Below are positions 17,844-26,528 of a DNA stretch of 64,000 nt, one piece after another. The translations under genes were made by a program, and so were the position numbers. This DNA comes from Rariglobus hedericola (GTDB lineage Bacteria; Verrucomicrobiota; Verrucomicrobiia; Opitutales; Opitutaceae): assembly GCF_007559335.1 (NCBI RefSeq), contig NZ_VMBG01000001.1, positions 186,001 through 250,000 of the forward strand, in the 5' to 3' direction. Every line of letters starts with the position of its first letter. The first letter of the stretch is position 1. The notes below the pieces were generated by a model. The model was not told where the DNA came from, made no database searches, and saw only the letters and a list, made by a program, of their open reading frames with translations.

Positions 17844-17884
17844 AAAAAAGACGCACACCCGGAACGGGCGTGCGTCTTTTTTTT
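17844..17884. terminator. Bidirectional terminator
   Basis: AAAAAAGACGCAC-CCCG / CGGG-GTGCGTCTTTTTT stem with flanking A and T tracts. It ends the small basic protein transcript on the plus strand and the deacetylase gene at 17901 on the minus strand. Confidence 0.88.
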
Positions 17885-17900
17885 GTGCCGGCAGGATTTA

Positions 17901-20900
17901 CTATTGGGTGACGATTCGCAGGCGTATGAATCGCGGATCGATTGACGAAGGTGGCGTCAGGTCCCTGACCCGGATCGTTTGTGTGTAGCCGTCATCGTCG
18001 AGAACAGTGGCGGCTGACACGTCTGAAGCGCTGAATTTCCATGTCTTGAGATCGTTCGAGACCTCGACGATGTAAGCCAGATCGGAGGCGGTTTTGCTTC
18101 GCTGATAGATGAGCGCAAGCTGGCCGTTTTCAAAAGCGCTTTGCTGGTGGAGCGAGTTGGCAACCTTGGGATTCGTGCCCAAGGCATACTCGAGGAGGTT
18201 GGAATAACCGTCGCCGTCAGGATCGGCGGATGGGGCGCTGATGGCGGCGTCGTTGAGTTCGGTGGTGGTGAAGAACGTGGTCTGGAAGGTCGCGAGATTG
18301 GCCGGCTGAAAATGTGCCACCAGAGAACGCGATTCGTTGAGCGTAAAATTATAGACGGAGGCGGTGGTCACCGAGGCGCTGTTTTCGCGCCAGCCGGCGA
18401 AGCCGTAGCCAGCCGAGGGCGTTGCGTTCAAGCTGATGGCGGTGCCGTTTTCAAAAATACCCGAGCCCGCAATCGTCCCTGCGCCGGTCGGCGATGCGCT
18501 GACCGAAAGCGTCGAGGCGGTGAGGACGGGCGTGGTGTTTTCCACGGAGACATCGGTAACGGTCGCGGTGGCGCGGACGGTATCGGTGCCGGCGCAGATC
18601 GCCAGGCCGGCTTGCGGCGCGCCGGCAAAATTGGCGGCGACACTGCCGACCGGAGTCCATGAAATGTTATTCGTGGAGTAAGCGGCGGTGATGGTGCCGC
18701 TGGCTTGGTTTAACTTGAGCCAGACAGGAGCCGCCACCGTGGCCGAGGCTTGGACTGCGGTGGCGGTGGCACCGACGACGGTCCGCGAGCGTAGAGTAAT
18801 GAGTCCGGCGGGGGAAACGGTGAGGGCGACAAACGGGGCGTTGGCATCGGTGCCGTCGCGCAACATCACGCCGGCCTGAGCGCTGACGGGAGTGGTTTGA
18901 ACGGAAGTGATGCGGGCGACGATCGACGGCGTGGCGGTGGTGGTTTGCGCGGAAGTGAAGGCGAACTTGTCCGAGGTGGCGCCGATTTGCGTGCCGCTGC
19001 CGGTGAGGGTCCAGGTCGATCCGGAGTAGGTCGCGGCGCCGCTGAGCGCGGGGGCGCCGATGTCGAGGTGGCTCCAACCATCCGGGATGAGGCTCGTGGT
19101 GATCGTGCCGGTTCCGGTGAACGTAACGCCGCGACCGTTGAGGTCGTCGGTGGTGTAGGTGCCGGCCGGGAGGATGGTTTTGCCGATGGTGAGGCGGGCG
19201 ACTTTGACGGCTTTGGAATTGATGACCGCCGTGCCGGTGGCGAGGGCGAGCGGGCCGCAGCTGGTGACGTTGATCGGGAAGGACAAGGTGCCGCCGGCCA
19301 GGTTGAGTTTGCCGCGATAATGGGTCGCGTTGGAGACGTTGAAAAGCAGCGAGCCAAACGTGCCCGTGCCGGGGCCGTTGGTAAGGGTGAGCTCGCCGGG
19401 GCCGGTGAGCTTGGTGACGCGCAAGTTCAGGCCGCCCGTGGGTGTGGAAATGTTGCCGCCGTTAAGAACGCGGGTGGTGCCGAGGCTGTTGAAGGTGCCG
19501 ACGGTGAGAAGCTGCGTGAGCGTGCTGACGAAGGGGTTGATGCTGCCGCCGTTGGTCGTGAGCGTGGGCACGGTGTTGGTCGGCATGCCGCTGGAGCCGT
19601 AATACGCGGTGAGGGCCAGCGAGAGTTTTGCCGCGGGCCCGTCGAGCACGATGTTGTTACCGTAGAAGCTCTGGTCGGGCGGATAATAAGCGTTTTTGGT
19701 GCGGAGTTCGAAGCCGTTGGTGTGAAATCGATCATTGACCGTGCCTCGGGAGAACGCGCTCAACTGTGTGCCGCCGGTGGGCTGGCTCTTCCATACCGGC
19801 AAGTTGTTCCAGTGCTGGCCGGACGGCTGGTTGGCTTGCAGATACCAATCGGCCGGCGCGATATCGGTGCGATCGTGAATCATCACGGTCGCCGAGCTGT
19901 CGGAGCCGATGATGTAGTCGCTACCCGGCGCGAGCGTGATGACGACGCTTTGTTCGCCTTCGTAAACGGAATTGGTGACGGGTGTCGCGTTCAGCGTTGC
20001 CGAGGACGACGCGATTGCGAGCGGACTGGCGGCGATATTGAAACGAGTGCCGTTGGCGGCGGTGCCCGTGAGTAGGTAATTAACGGATACAGGTTGCGTG
20101 CCGGAGGTGGAAACCGTGAAAACGCCGGGGGCGGCACCGGTCTCATAAGCCTCGGGTGAGGTGGCCTTGATCGTGACGACGGGGAGGGCGCTTTCGGTGA
20201 TCGAGACGGTTCCGCCATTGGGAAGCGCATCGTAGCGAATCGATCCATTACTGACGGGAACGCTCACGGTTTTGGCTCCTTGGACGACCGTCGCAGCACG
20301 CCAAGCGGAGGGAACCTGCGTGTTCACGGTGAGCGGCAAATCGTAGAGCGCATTGGTAGTGGTGGTCAGCGTCAACGTGACGAGCGACGAGGTGGCGGCG
20401 GTGACGGTGATGGTCGCGCTATTTCGCTCTTTCTCATATTTGTGGTAGGAAATCGGATCAGTGATCCAGAGGTCGCCGCCGTCGCGTCTCGTTTTCAAGC
20501 CGTCGAGAAAACGGCGGTAGACGTCTTTATCGAACGCCCAGAAATCTTGTCCGCCCTGGTCGGGATCGCCTTCCGAAGGCCGGCGCTGGAGTCCGTGGAA
20601 GATGGTGTAACCCATTCCTTTTTGCGTGATGGCGGTGTCGGCGACCGCGAGGAGTTCGGGCAGGGTGTTGATGCCCGTGAACGGAGCCTTGCCCGCGATG
20701 AATTCCGGACGGCTGATCATATTGTAGTTGTTCAATATGTCGGTGAGCGGCTGGCCGTAACTAAACCACGTATTCACGCCAGGCTGACCGTAGGAGATCA
20801 GGTGCGGGCTGGTGTCGCCGGGATAATAGATGTTGCGGATGACTTCCCAGCATTTGCGGATCTCGTCCTCCATGCCGACGAGCGTGGTGGTGTTGGCGTG

Positions 20901-21218
20901 TGACCATGTGTGGTTGCCGTAAACCATTCCCAGTTGCGGGATCACCGTGTTCCATTGCGCGGCATTGGAGGTGTAGCCGGAGCCGCCGGGATTGACGTAA
21001 AACGTTCCGATCATCCCGCGCTTCACCATTTCGGGTATGGCCACCTGAAAATGGCTGGGGCAGCTGTCGTCGAACATCAGCAGGAAGCAGGCGGTTTTGT
21101 TGTCCTTCCATCGGGCGACTTGGGAGTCACCGATGGCGGCATGCGCTGACGCGGAAAACGCTGCGGTCACAGTGCAGGCCAAAAGGGTCAGGAGGGGGCG
21201 CTTAAAAATGGAAAACAT
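17901..21218 (-). CDS. Secreted multidomain polysaccharide deacetylase-like protein
   Basis: 1105 residues with a Sec signal peptide (MFSIFKRPLLTLLACTVTAA...ASAHA). The N-terminal domain (about 30-260) is a NodB/CE4-like polysaccharide deacetylase: LLMFDDS (47-52) carries the metal/catalytic Asp pair and GNHTWSHAN (101-109) the His-x3-His metal site. Behind it come an extended Thr/Ser-rich beta region, an autotransporter-associated beta-repeat-like segment (GPGELTLTNGPGTG...GTLSFPINV), a LamG/DUF1349-like sandwich, an InlB B-repeat-like module (AGYGFAGWRENSASV) and a calcium-binding TSP3-like loop DPDGDGYSNLLEYALGTNP near the C-terminus. Probably deacetylates an extracellular or cell-wall polysaccharide while the tail tethers or presents the enzyme. 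Confidence 0.85.
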   Translation of the reverse strand: MFSIFKRPLLTLLACTVTAAFSASAHAAIGDSQVARWKDNKTACFLLMFDDSCPSHFQVAIPEMVKRGMIGTFYVNPGGSGYTSNAAQWNTVIPQLGMVYGNHTWSHANTTTLVGMEDEIRKCWEVIRNIYYPGDTSPHLISYGQPGVNTWFSYGQPLTDILNNYNMISRPEFIAGKAPFTGINTLPELLAVADTAITQKGMGYTIFHGLQRRPSEGDPDQGGQDFWAFDKDVYRRFLDGLKTRRDGGDLWITDPISYHKYEKERNSATITVTAATSSLVTLTLTTTTNALYDLPLTVNTQVPSAWRAATVVQGAKTVSVPVSNGSIRYDALPNGGTVSITESALPVVTIKATSPEAYETGAAPGVFTVSTSGTQPVSVNYLLTGTAANGTRFNIAASPLAIASSSATLNATPVTNSVYEGEQSVVITLAPGSDYIIGSDSSATVMIHDRTDIAPADWYLQANQPSGQHWNNLPVWKSQPTGGTQLSAFSRGTVNDRFHTNGFELRTKNAYYPPDQSFYGNNIVLDGPAAKLSLALTAYYGSSGMPTNTVPTLTTNGGSINPFVSTLTQLLTVGTFNSLGTTRVLNGGNISTPTGGLNLRVTKLTGPGELTLTNGPGTGTFGSLLFNVSNATHYRGKLNLAGGTLSFPINVTSCGPLALATGTAVINSKAVKVARLTIGKTILPAGTYTTDDLNGRGVTFTGTGTITTSLIPDGWSHLDIGAPALSGAATYSGSTWTLTGSGTQIGATSDKFAFTSAQTTTATPSIVARITSVQTTPVSAQAGVMLRDGTDANAPFVALTVSPAGLITLRSRTVVGATATAVQASATVAAPVWLKLNQASGTITAAYSTNNISWTPVGSVAANFAGAPQAGLAICAGTDTVRATATVTDVSVENTTPVLTASTLSVSASPTGAGTIAGSGIFENGTAISLNATPSAGYGFAGWRENSASVTTASVYNFTLNESRSLVAHFQPANLATFQTTFFTTTELNDAAISAPSADPDGDGYSNLLEYALGTNPKVANSLHQQSAFENGQLALIYQRSKTASDLAYIVEVSNDLKTWKFSASDVSAATVLDDDGYTQTIRVRDLTPPSSIDPRFIRLRIVTQ

Positions 21219-21388
21219 CGTCGAGGGTATTCGACGAGATGATCAAAACAGCCGCGGGATTTTTAGCCTGTAAAATACCTTTAGGCGGAAAAACAAAGCG
21301 GATTGCTCAAACAAATAACCAGCACTCCCACGCTGAGCAAAATACAATGACCTCTTTAATTAAGAGAGATCCTAGGCTGCGGCTTAAT

Positions 21389-22390
21389 TCAGGCGCAACG
21401 CGGACGCCGGCGCAGCACCATGCAGGAGGCGACGGCAACCAGGCCGGCAAGCGCATATGTGGACGGTTCGGGCACGGCGGAGAAGAAAACGCCGTTGACG
21501 CCCGAGAAATCAAAGCCGCCCGCAGCACCTTCGCCGTCGGATGTGTTGGTCGGGAAGTAAGTGGCTGAATTCCAGTTCAGCAGATTGTTGGTGTTGCCGC
21601 CGTCGGTCACATCGTAACCAAAAAGCGAATACCCGTAGATCGTCGTGCCGGGGTCGACATCAAAGTCGTCGAGCGTGAAGACCACGCCGCCGGGTCCCTG
21701 GTTGGGGCCGTTGAAGATGGCGTAATCATCCGTCGTGTTGTCGCCGTCGGCGTAACGGTGGATCGAAAACGTGCTGTGGTTGTAGACGTTGTTGGCTGTG
21801 AACGGCACGGTGCTGGCGAGTGCACTGTAACCGGTTGGATTGCCGAAGGCATCCACGCTGGTGACGAGCGCTATCTTGAACGATTCGTGCTGGGGGTTTA
21901 TGCCGAAATCGAAGACGGGAATCGCGAAATCAGCCGTCGCGCTGAAGCCGCCGTTTGAGATGAAATCGACGCGCTCGATGTTGGCATACGACGAGCCGGC
22001 GTTGCCGAATAAGTTGTGCACCCCGCGGGCGAAATTATTGTCCAGCAGCACCTCTTGAAAGGTGTCCGCATGATCGGCGATGCGGTTGCCGGCGGCGCTG
22101 GCGGTTTGATACCACACATGGGCATTGTTGGTGCCGCCCGAGCTCCGTCGAATGAAGACCTGATCGGCCATGCCGGTGAGGGCATACGTGCCGGTGGACG
22201 TGGTGAACGTCTGCAAAGCGACCGTCGTGTTTTGAAATGTATAGCCTTCGTGAACGGTGTCGGCGGAATCAGTCGTGATCGTCGTGACCGCGGTGATGGC
22301 GGTTTGTCCTGAAAGCCCGGCAGGCACAGCCAATACCCACGCCAGCAACAGGCCAAAAGGCCAGGCTTGGATCGTTGGCAGACATTTCAT
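21389..22390 (-). CDS. PEP-CTERM sorting-signal protein
   Basis: A 333-residue exported protein. It has an N-terminal signal peptide (FGLLLAWVLAVPAGLSG) and a C-terminal PEP-CTERM tripartite signal: VPEPSTYALAGLVAVA (from about residue 306), then a hydrophobic helix and RRRPR. Proteins of this kind are recognised by exosortase/EpsH systems and usually go to the outer surface with exopolysaccharide. The body is Thr/Asn/Gly/Asp-rich beta sequence without a catalytic motif; it is probably a structural or adhesive surface protein. No exosortase gene is in this window. Confidence 0.85.
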   Translation of the reverse strand: MKCLPTIQAWPFGLLLAWVLAVPAGLSGQTAITAVTTITTDSADTVHEGYTFQNTTVALQTFTTSTGTYALTGMADQVFIRRSSGGTNNAHVWYQTASAAGNRIADHADTFQEVLLDNNFARGVHNLFGNAGSSYANIERVDFISNGGFSATADFAIPVFDFGINPQHESFKIALVTSVDAFGNPTGYSALASTVPFTANNVYNHSTFSIHRYADGDNTTDDYAIFNGPNQGPGGVVFTLDDFDVDPGTTIYGYSLFGYDVTDGGNTNNLLNWNSATYFPTNTSDGEGAAGGFDFSGVNGVFFSAVPEPSTYALAGLVAVASCMVLRRRPRCA

Positions 22391-22456
22391 GCCGGTGACC
22401 CTGTATCGTTTTTGGGCGAATTGAAAGTATGGATAACGGACAATCCTGATAACGCG

Positions 22457-22771
22457 TCAACTTTGTGGCAGGGCGGGAGGTTCTGCGGCGGATGTTTCGA
22501 CCAATACCAAACGGAACTTACCAAAATTCTTACCGAGGATCATCTTGATGGGGAAAATGGATATCCCGAGGCCGATGAGTGCGCCAATCGGTGCGGTCAC
22601 GAATTGAATGGTGCGAGTGGGGACGCCGGCCATGCCCATGCAGAACCCGATTATAAATCCGGCGATGCCACCGAGAATCATGGCGACGAGCATGGCGATC
22701 AGGCTTCGCCAGAGATAGGCCCACCAAACACGCAGCACGCGCGGCCAAGTAATTTCGAGTTCGTTGTTCAT
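22457..22771 (-). CDS. Small membrane protein (104 aa)
   Basis: Two transmembrane segments (AYLWRSLIAMLVAMILGGIA with GFIIGFCMGMAG, and VTAPIGALIGLGISIFPI) separated by a short loop; the N-terminus WPRVLRVWWAYLWR is amphipathic and Trp-rich. No known domain. It follows the lipoprotein gene at 22794 by 22 bases on the same strand, so the two are likely co-transcribed. Confidence 0.65.
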   Translation of the reverse strand: MNNELEITWPRVLRVWWAYLWRSLIAMLVAMILGGIAGFIIGFCMGMAGVPTRTIQFVTAPIGALIGLGISIFPIKMILGKNFGKFRLVLVETSAAEPPALPQS

Positions 22772-22793
22772 GGTTAAAGTGAATGCGCTCCGT

Positions 22794-23516
22794 TTATTTT
22801 TTCAGCAGCTTGGGCCACGACGCGACGAGTTCGTTCACGAGTTTATCGAAGGCACGGGTTTCGGTTTGCCGGCGAGCCTCATCGGCTGACTCACCACTGC
22901 TCCATGAAGTCGATAACATGGCTTTTCGCTCGGTGACTTCGTAAGCCGAGTAAATGTAGCCTGTGCGAGTATCGAGCAGCAGAGCCGATACGGTGGTGAC
23001 AGCCGTGATTTGACGGGTGGGAGAGAGCCCGAGCGTGATCACGGAGAGCGGCTTTGCGGCGTCCTTGTCGATGAACGCCGTGTCGAAAGTGTAGAGAAAA
23101 ATCAAGTCGGCGTGCAGCCGGGCAGCGGCTTCACGTAGCTCGCGGTCACTTTCCAGTTTGTTGGGAAGCAGCAACCGGTTGAGTGTCACCAAGCCGGTAA
23201 TCTGCGGGAGTGCTGAAATACGGTCTACTTGTGCCTGCGTTTCTACTTCCCTCGTCATGATGACGGAGTAACGCCCTTCGCCATACTGGCCTCCATTTTG
23301 GCGCAGGTAATAGTTGCTGTAAGTCGGGGCCTGCACGCGCACGGTGGCCATACTGGCGGGAAACGGATGGGTGGGCTTCGTGGCAAAACCAGCCTCAATG
23401 CTGGCGGGGGAAAAAGCCTGAAGATCAGCTTTTGCACCTGGAGTGATGTAAGTTGAGCAACCGGTGGTGAATCCCAGCACCAGCGTAAGAATTAAAAGTA
23501 GAATGTAGTTTTTCAT
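22794..23516 (-). CDS. Lipoprotein of unknown function
   Basis: 240 residues. ATG at 23516 is preferred to the in-frame TTG at 23519. The N-terminus MKNYILLLILTLVLGFTTGC ends in a lipobox-like Cys, so it is probably lipidated. The mature protein is alpha/beta with no motif I recognise; segments such as LREAAARLHADLIFLYTFDT and SALLLDTRTGYIYSAYEVTE resemble uncharacterised periplasmic lipoproteins that sense or respond to envelope state. Operon with the small membrane protein. Confidence 0.7.
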   Translation of the reverse strand: MKNYILLLILTLVLGFTTGCSTYITPGAKADLQAFSPASIEAGFATKPTHPFPASMATVRVQAPTYSNYYLRQNGGQYGEGRYSVIMTREVETQAQVDRISALPQITGLVTLNRLLLPNKLESDRELREAAARLHADLIFLYTFDTAFIDKDAAKPLSVITLGLSPTRQITAVTTVSALLLDTRTGYIYSAYEVTERKAMLSTSWSSGESADEARRQTETRAFDKLVNELVASWPKLLKK

Positions 23517-23645
23517 CAAGGGGTAGCGGTAATGCTAATTCGCCTATGTGTGGATGAGCATGCAGGCTCCTTGTCCAGCCAAACGTTTGCAGTGGGGATC
23601 AAGAGCTCTCAATTTGCCGACTAACGACGAATTCAGCGTGGACGT

Positions 23646-23678
23646 AAAAAAGGCGCTGCGGGATGCGCAGCGCCTTTT
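23646..23678 (-). terminator. Terminator of ilvD
   Basis: Stem AAAAGGCGCTGC/GCAGCGCCTTTT (23648-23659 and 23667-23678) with a 7-base loop and a further A tract giving T on the minus strand. It lies 40 bases beyond the ilvD stop. Confidence 0.82.
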
Positions 23679-23716
23679 CGTGATACCGAGTCGGGCTCGG
23701 CAATACCGGCTTCTGC

Positions 23717-25438
23717 TTATAGATACTTGTCGGTGACGGCGCCTTCGGAGGCGGTGCTGACGAGGCGGGCGTATTTGGCGAGGACGCCGCGGGTTTCCTT
23801 GGGGGGAAGCGGCTTGTAGGCGGCCATGCGAGCGGCGTAGTCGGCTTCGGGGATGAGGAGGCTCATCGTGTTTTTGACGGCGTCGATCTCGATGAGATCG
23901 CCGTTTTTGACGATGCCGATCGGACCACCCTTGGCGGCTTCGGGCGTGATGTGGCCGACGTCGAAACCGTGCGAGCCGCCGGAGAAACGTCCGTCGGTGA
24001 TGAGCGCAACATCCTTGATGAGACCGCGGCCGGCGATCGCAGAAGTGGGAGACAGCATCTCGCGCATGCCGGGACCGCCGACGGGGCCCTCGTTGCGGAT
24101 GACCACGACGTCGCCTTTGACGACGTCGCCACGGAGGACGCCTTGGAGCGCGTCTTCTTCGCCTTCGTAAACCTTGGCCGGACCTTTGAAGTAGAGACCT
24201 TCCTTGCCGGTGATTTTACCGACGGCGCCGCCGGGGGCGAGATTGCCGTGGAGGACGCGGAGGTGGGTGTCTTTCTTGATCGGCTGATCGAAGGGGCGGA
24301 TGACGTCCTGTTCCGATGGATACGCGGGGTAGGGCTGAACGTCCTTGAGGGACTCGGCGATGGTGTCGCCGGAGACGGTGAGGCATTCGCCGTGGAGCAT
24401 GCCGCGATCAAGAAGGATCTTCATCATCGGGCGGATGCCACCGATACGGATGAGGTGGGCCATGCCGTATTTACCGAAGGGCTTCACGTCGGCGAGGAGC
24501 GGGACGCGGTCACCGATGGTCTTGAAGTCGGCGAGGGTCAGCGGGACTTCGGCGCAGTGAGCGATGGCGAGGAGGTGGAGAATGAGGTTGGTCGAACCGC
24601 CGAGGGCCAAGCAAACCGTGATAGCGTTCTCGAAGGCCTGGCGGGTGAGAATATCGCGGGGCTTGATGCCTTTTTTCAGCATGGCCATGACGGCGGCGCC
24701 GGCGCGTTCGCAGTCCTCGCGTTTTTCTTTGCCGACGGCGAGTTGGGCGCTGCTGTTGGGCAGGCTCATGCCGAGGGCCTCGATGCAGGTCGCCATGGTG
24801 TTGGCCGTATACATGCCGCCGCAGGAGCCGGGGCCGGGGATGGCGGTGGCTTCGACGTCACGCAGGCCGGCGTCGTCGAGTTCGCCCTTGGCGTGTTTGC
24901 CGACGGCTTCGAAGACGGAGACGATGTCGAGGGGCTTCTTGTGGTCGCAGTCGGAGGCGGCGAAGCCGGGGAGAATGGAGCCACCATAGATGAAGACGGC
25001 GGGGCGGTTGAGGCGGGCAATGGCCATCATGCAACCGGGCATGTTTTTATCGCAGCCACCGATGGCGACGAGGCCGTCAAAGCCTTCGGCGGCGACAGCG
25101 GTCTCGATGGAGTCGGCGATGACGTCACGGGAGACGAGGGAGTAACGCATGCCCTGCGTGCCCATGCTGATGCCGTCGGTGACGGTGATGGTGTTAAAAT
25201 AGACGGCTTTGCCGCCGGCGGCATTGATGCCCTTCTGCGCGTGCTCGCTGAGGTCGCCGAGGTGGACGTTGCAGGGCGTCATGTTACTGGCGGAAGACGC
25301 GACGGCGATTTGGGGCTTTTTAAAATCCTCGTCGGTGAAGCCGACGGCGCGGAGCATGGAACGGGCGGGCGCGCGGTCGTTGCCATCAACAACGACGGAG
25401 GAGTGCGGACGCGGGAAAGAGGAGGACGTGGAGCACAT
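23717..25438 (-). CDS. ilvD: Dihydroxy-acid dehydratase
   Basis: Dehydrates 2,3-dihydroxy-isovalerate and 2,3-dihydroxy-3-methylvalerate in valine, isoleucine and pantothenate synthesis. Iron-sulfur cluster cysteines are in NMTPCNVHL, GGCDKNMPGCM and GPGSCGGMYTANTM. RDVIADSIETAVAA and the late block GRFSGGSHGFDVGHITPEA are further signatures. Length 573 aa is standard. It is divergent from scpB with a 128-base intergenic region; other ilv/leu genes are not in the window. Confidence 0.95.
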   Translation of the reverse strand: MCSTSSSFPRPHSSVVVDGNDRAPARSMLRAVGFTDEDFKKPQIAVASSASNMTPCNVHLGDLSEHAQKGINAAGGKAVYFNTITVTDGISMGTQGMRYSLVSRDVIADSIETAVAAEGFDGLVAIGGCDKNMPGCMMAIARLNRPAVFIYGGSILPGFAASDCDHKKPLDIVSVFEAVGKHAKGELDDAGLRDVEATAIPGPGSCGGMYTANTMATCIEALGMSLPNSSAQLAVGKEKREDCERAGAAVMAMLKKGIKPRDILTRQAFENAITVCLALGGSTNLILHLLAIAHCAEVPLTLADFKTIGDRVPLLADVKPFGKYGMAHLIRIGGIRPMMKILLDRGMLHGECLTVSGDTIAESLKDVQPYPAYPSEQDVIRPFDQPIKKDTHLRVLHGNLAPGGAVGKITGKEGLYFKGPAKVYEGEEDALQGVLRGDVVKGDVVVIRNEGPVGGPGMREMLSPTSAIAGRGLIKDVALITDGRFSGGSHGFDVGHITPEAAKGGPIGIVKNGDLIEIDAVKNTMSLLIPEADYAARMAAYKPLPPKETRGVLAKYARLVSTASEGAVTDKYL

Positions 25439-25566
25439 GGGTTAAAGGATGAACAAAACCAAGCGGGTGGGGGGCGGGCAAGCGCGATGTCTGGGCAAGG
25501 GAGCGGTCCAATTTCCAGGGTTGCGTCGGTTTCCGGCGACCGCATCACTCTCGGGTTTTCTTTCGC

Positions 25567-26523
25567 ATGGCGTTCAACCTCAAAAAAGTGCTCAAGGCGC
25601 TGCTCTTCTCATCGAGCGAGCCGCTCTCGGTTAAGGATATCCAGACGGCGTTCGCCCGTTTCCATGACCAGGCCTTGTTGCCCAAGGCGGTCGTTGATCC
25701 GACGGTCGAGGGTGAGGCGGAAGTTCCCGCTGAAGACGCACCCGCAGCCGTTGCGGGCGAGGCTGAGGCCGCCGAGGTGCTGGTCGCCGCGCCGACCGAG
25801 ACCGACGCGGATCTGTATCAAGACGTGCCTTCGCTGATCACCGCCACGCAGATTCGTGAAGCGATGGATGAACTGGCGTCCGAACTGCGGGCGGCGGATG
25901 ATATTTATCTGCTGATCGATGGTGCGAGCGGTTACCGCTTGGTGACGCATCCGCGTTTCGCGAAGTGGATCCGCATCCAACGCGACGAGCCGGCTCCGGC
26001 CAAGCTCACGCAGTCGGCCCTCGAGACGCTTTCCATCGTGGCCTACCGCCAGCCGGTTACACGCACCGAAATCGAGACGATCCGCGGCGTATCGGCCGAG
26101 GCGGGCCTCAACAAACTGCTGGAGCGCGAACTGGTTTACATCGTGGGACGCGCCGATCTGCCCGGACGCCCGTTACAATACGGCACGACCGACAAGTTTT
26201 TGGAATTCGTCGGCGTGAAGTCGCTGGTCGAGTTGCCGGCGTCCGACGTGCTCTCGCCGCGCCAGATCGACGAGTGGCTCAAGAACGCGATCAACGTGAA
26301 GCCGCCCGCGGACGCCGAGATGGGCCTGCCGCTCGAAGAGGGCGAAGGCGAGACGCCGAATCTCTCCGAAGTTGATGTCGAGCACGTGCCGATGTCGGCT
26401 GAAACCGCCGCCGAGGTGTTCGTTGAAGCGGCTGCCGCTGAAGAGCCGGCTTTGGTCGAAGAACCAGCACAGCCCGCGCCCGAGACTCTGTCCGACGACG
26501 AAGACAAACCTGCCTCCGCCTGA
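25567..26523 (+). CDS. scpB: SMC-ScpAB complex subunit ScpB
   Basis: ScpB is the winged-helix kleisin-associated subunit of the SMC condensin that organises and segregates the chromosome. LKKVLKALLFSSSEPLSVKDIQ (5-26) starts the first winged helix, and the second contains LSIVAYRQPVTRTEIETIRG, GLNKLLERELVYIVGRADLPGRP and the family ending LQYGTTDKFLEFVGVKSL. Two features are unusual: an Ala/Glu-rich insertion of about 40 residues inside the first winged helix (PTVEGEAEVPAEDAPAAVAG) and an acidic Ala/Glu/Pro tail of about 85 residues. pheA begins 5 bases downstream. Confidence 0.9.
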   Translation: MAFNLKKVLKALLFSSSEPLSVKDIQTAFARFHDQALLPKAVVDPTVEGEAEVPAEDAPAAVAGEAEAAEVLVAAPTETDADLYQDVPSLITATQIREAMDELASELRAADDIYLLIDGASGYRLVTHPRFAKWIRIQRDEPAPAKLTQSALETLSIVAYRQPVTRTEIETIRGVSAEAGLNKLLERELVYIVGRADLPGRPLQYGTTDKFLEFVGVKSLVELPASDVLSPRQIDEWLKNAINVKPPADAEMGLPLEEGEGETPNLSEVDVEHVPMSAETAAEVFVEAAAAEEPALVEEPAQPAPETLSDDEDKPASA

Positions 26524-26528
26524 TTTCC

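Noticed and set aside
23951-25837. 628-residue ORF antisense to ilvD and crossing into scpB
   Set aside because: Antisense to IlvD active-site blocks and overlaps scpB in a wrong frame.
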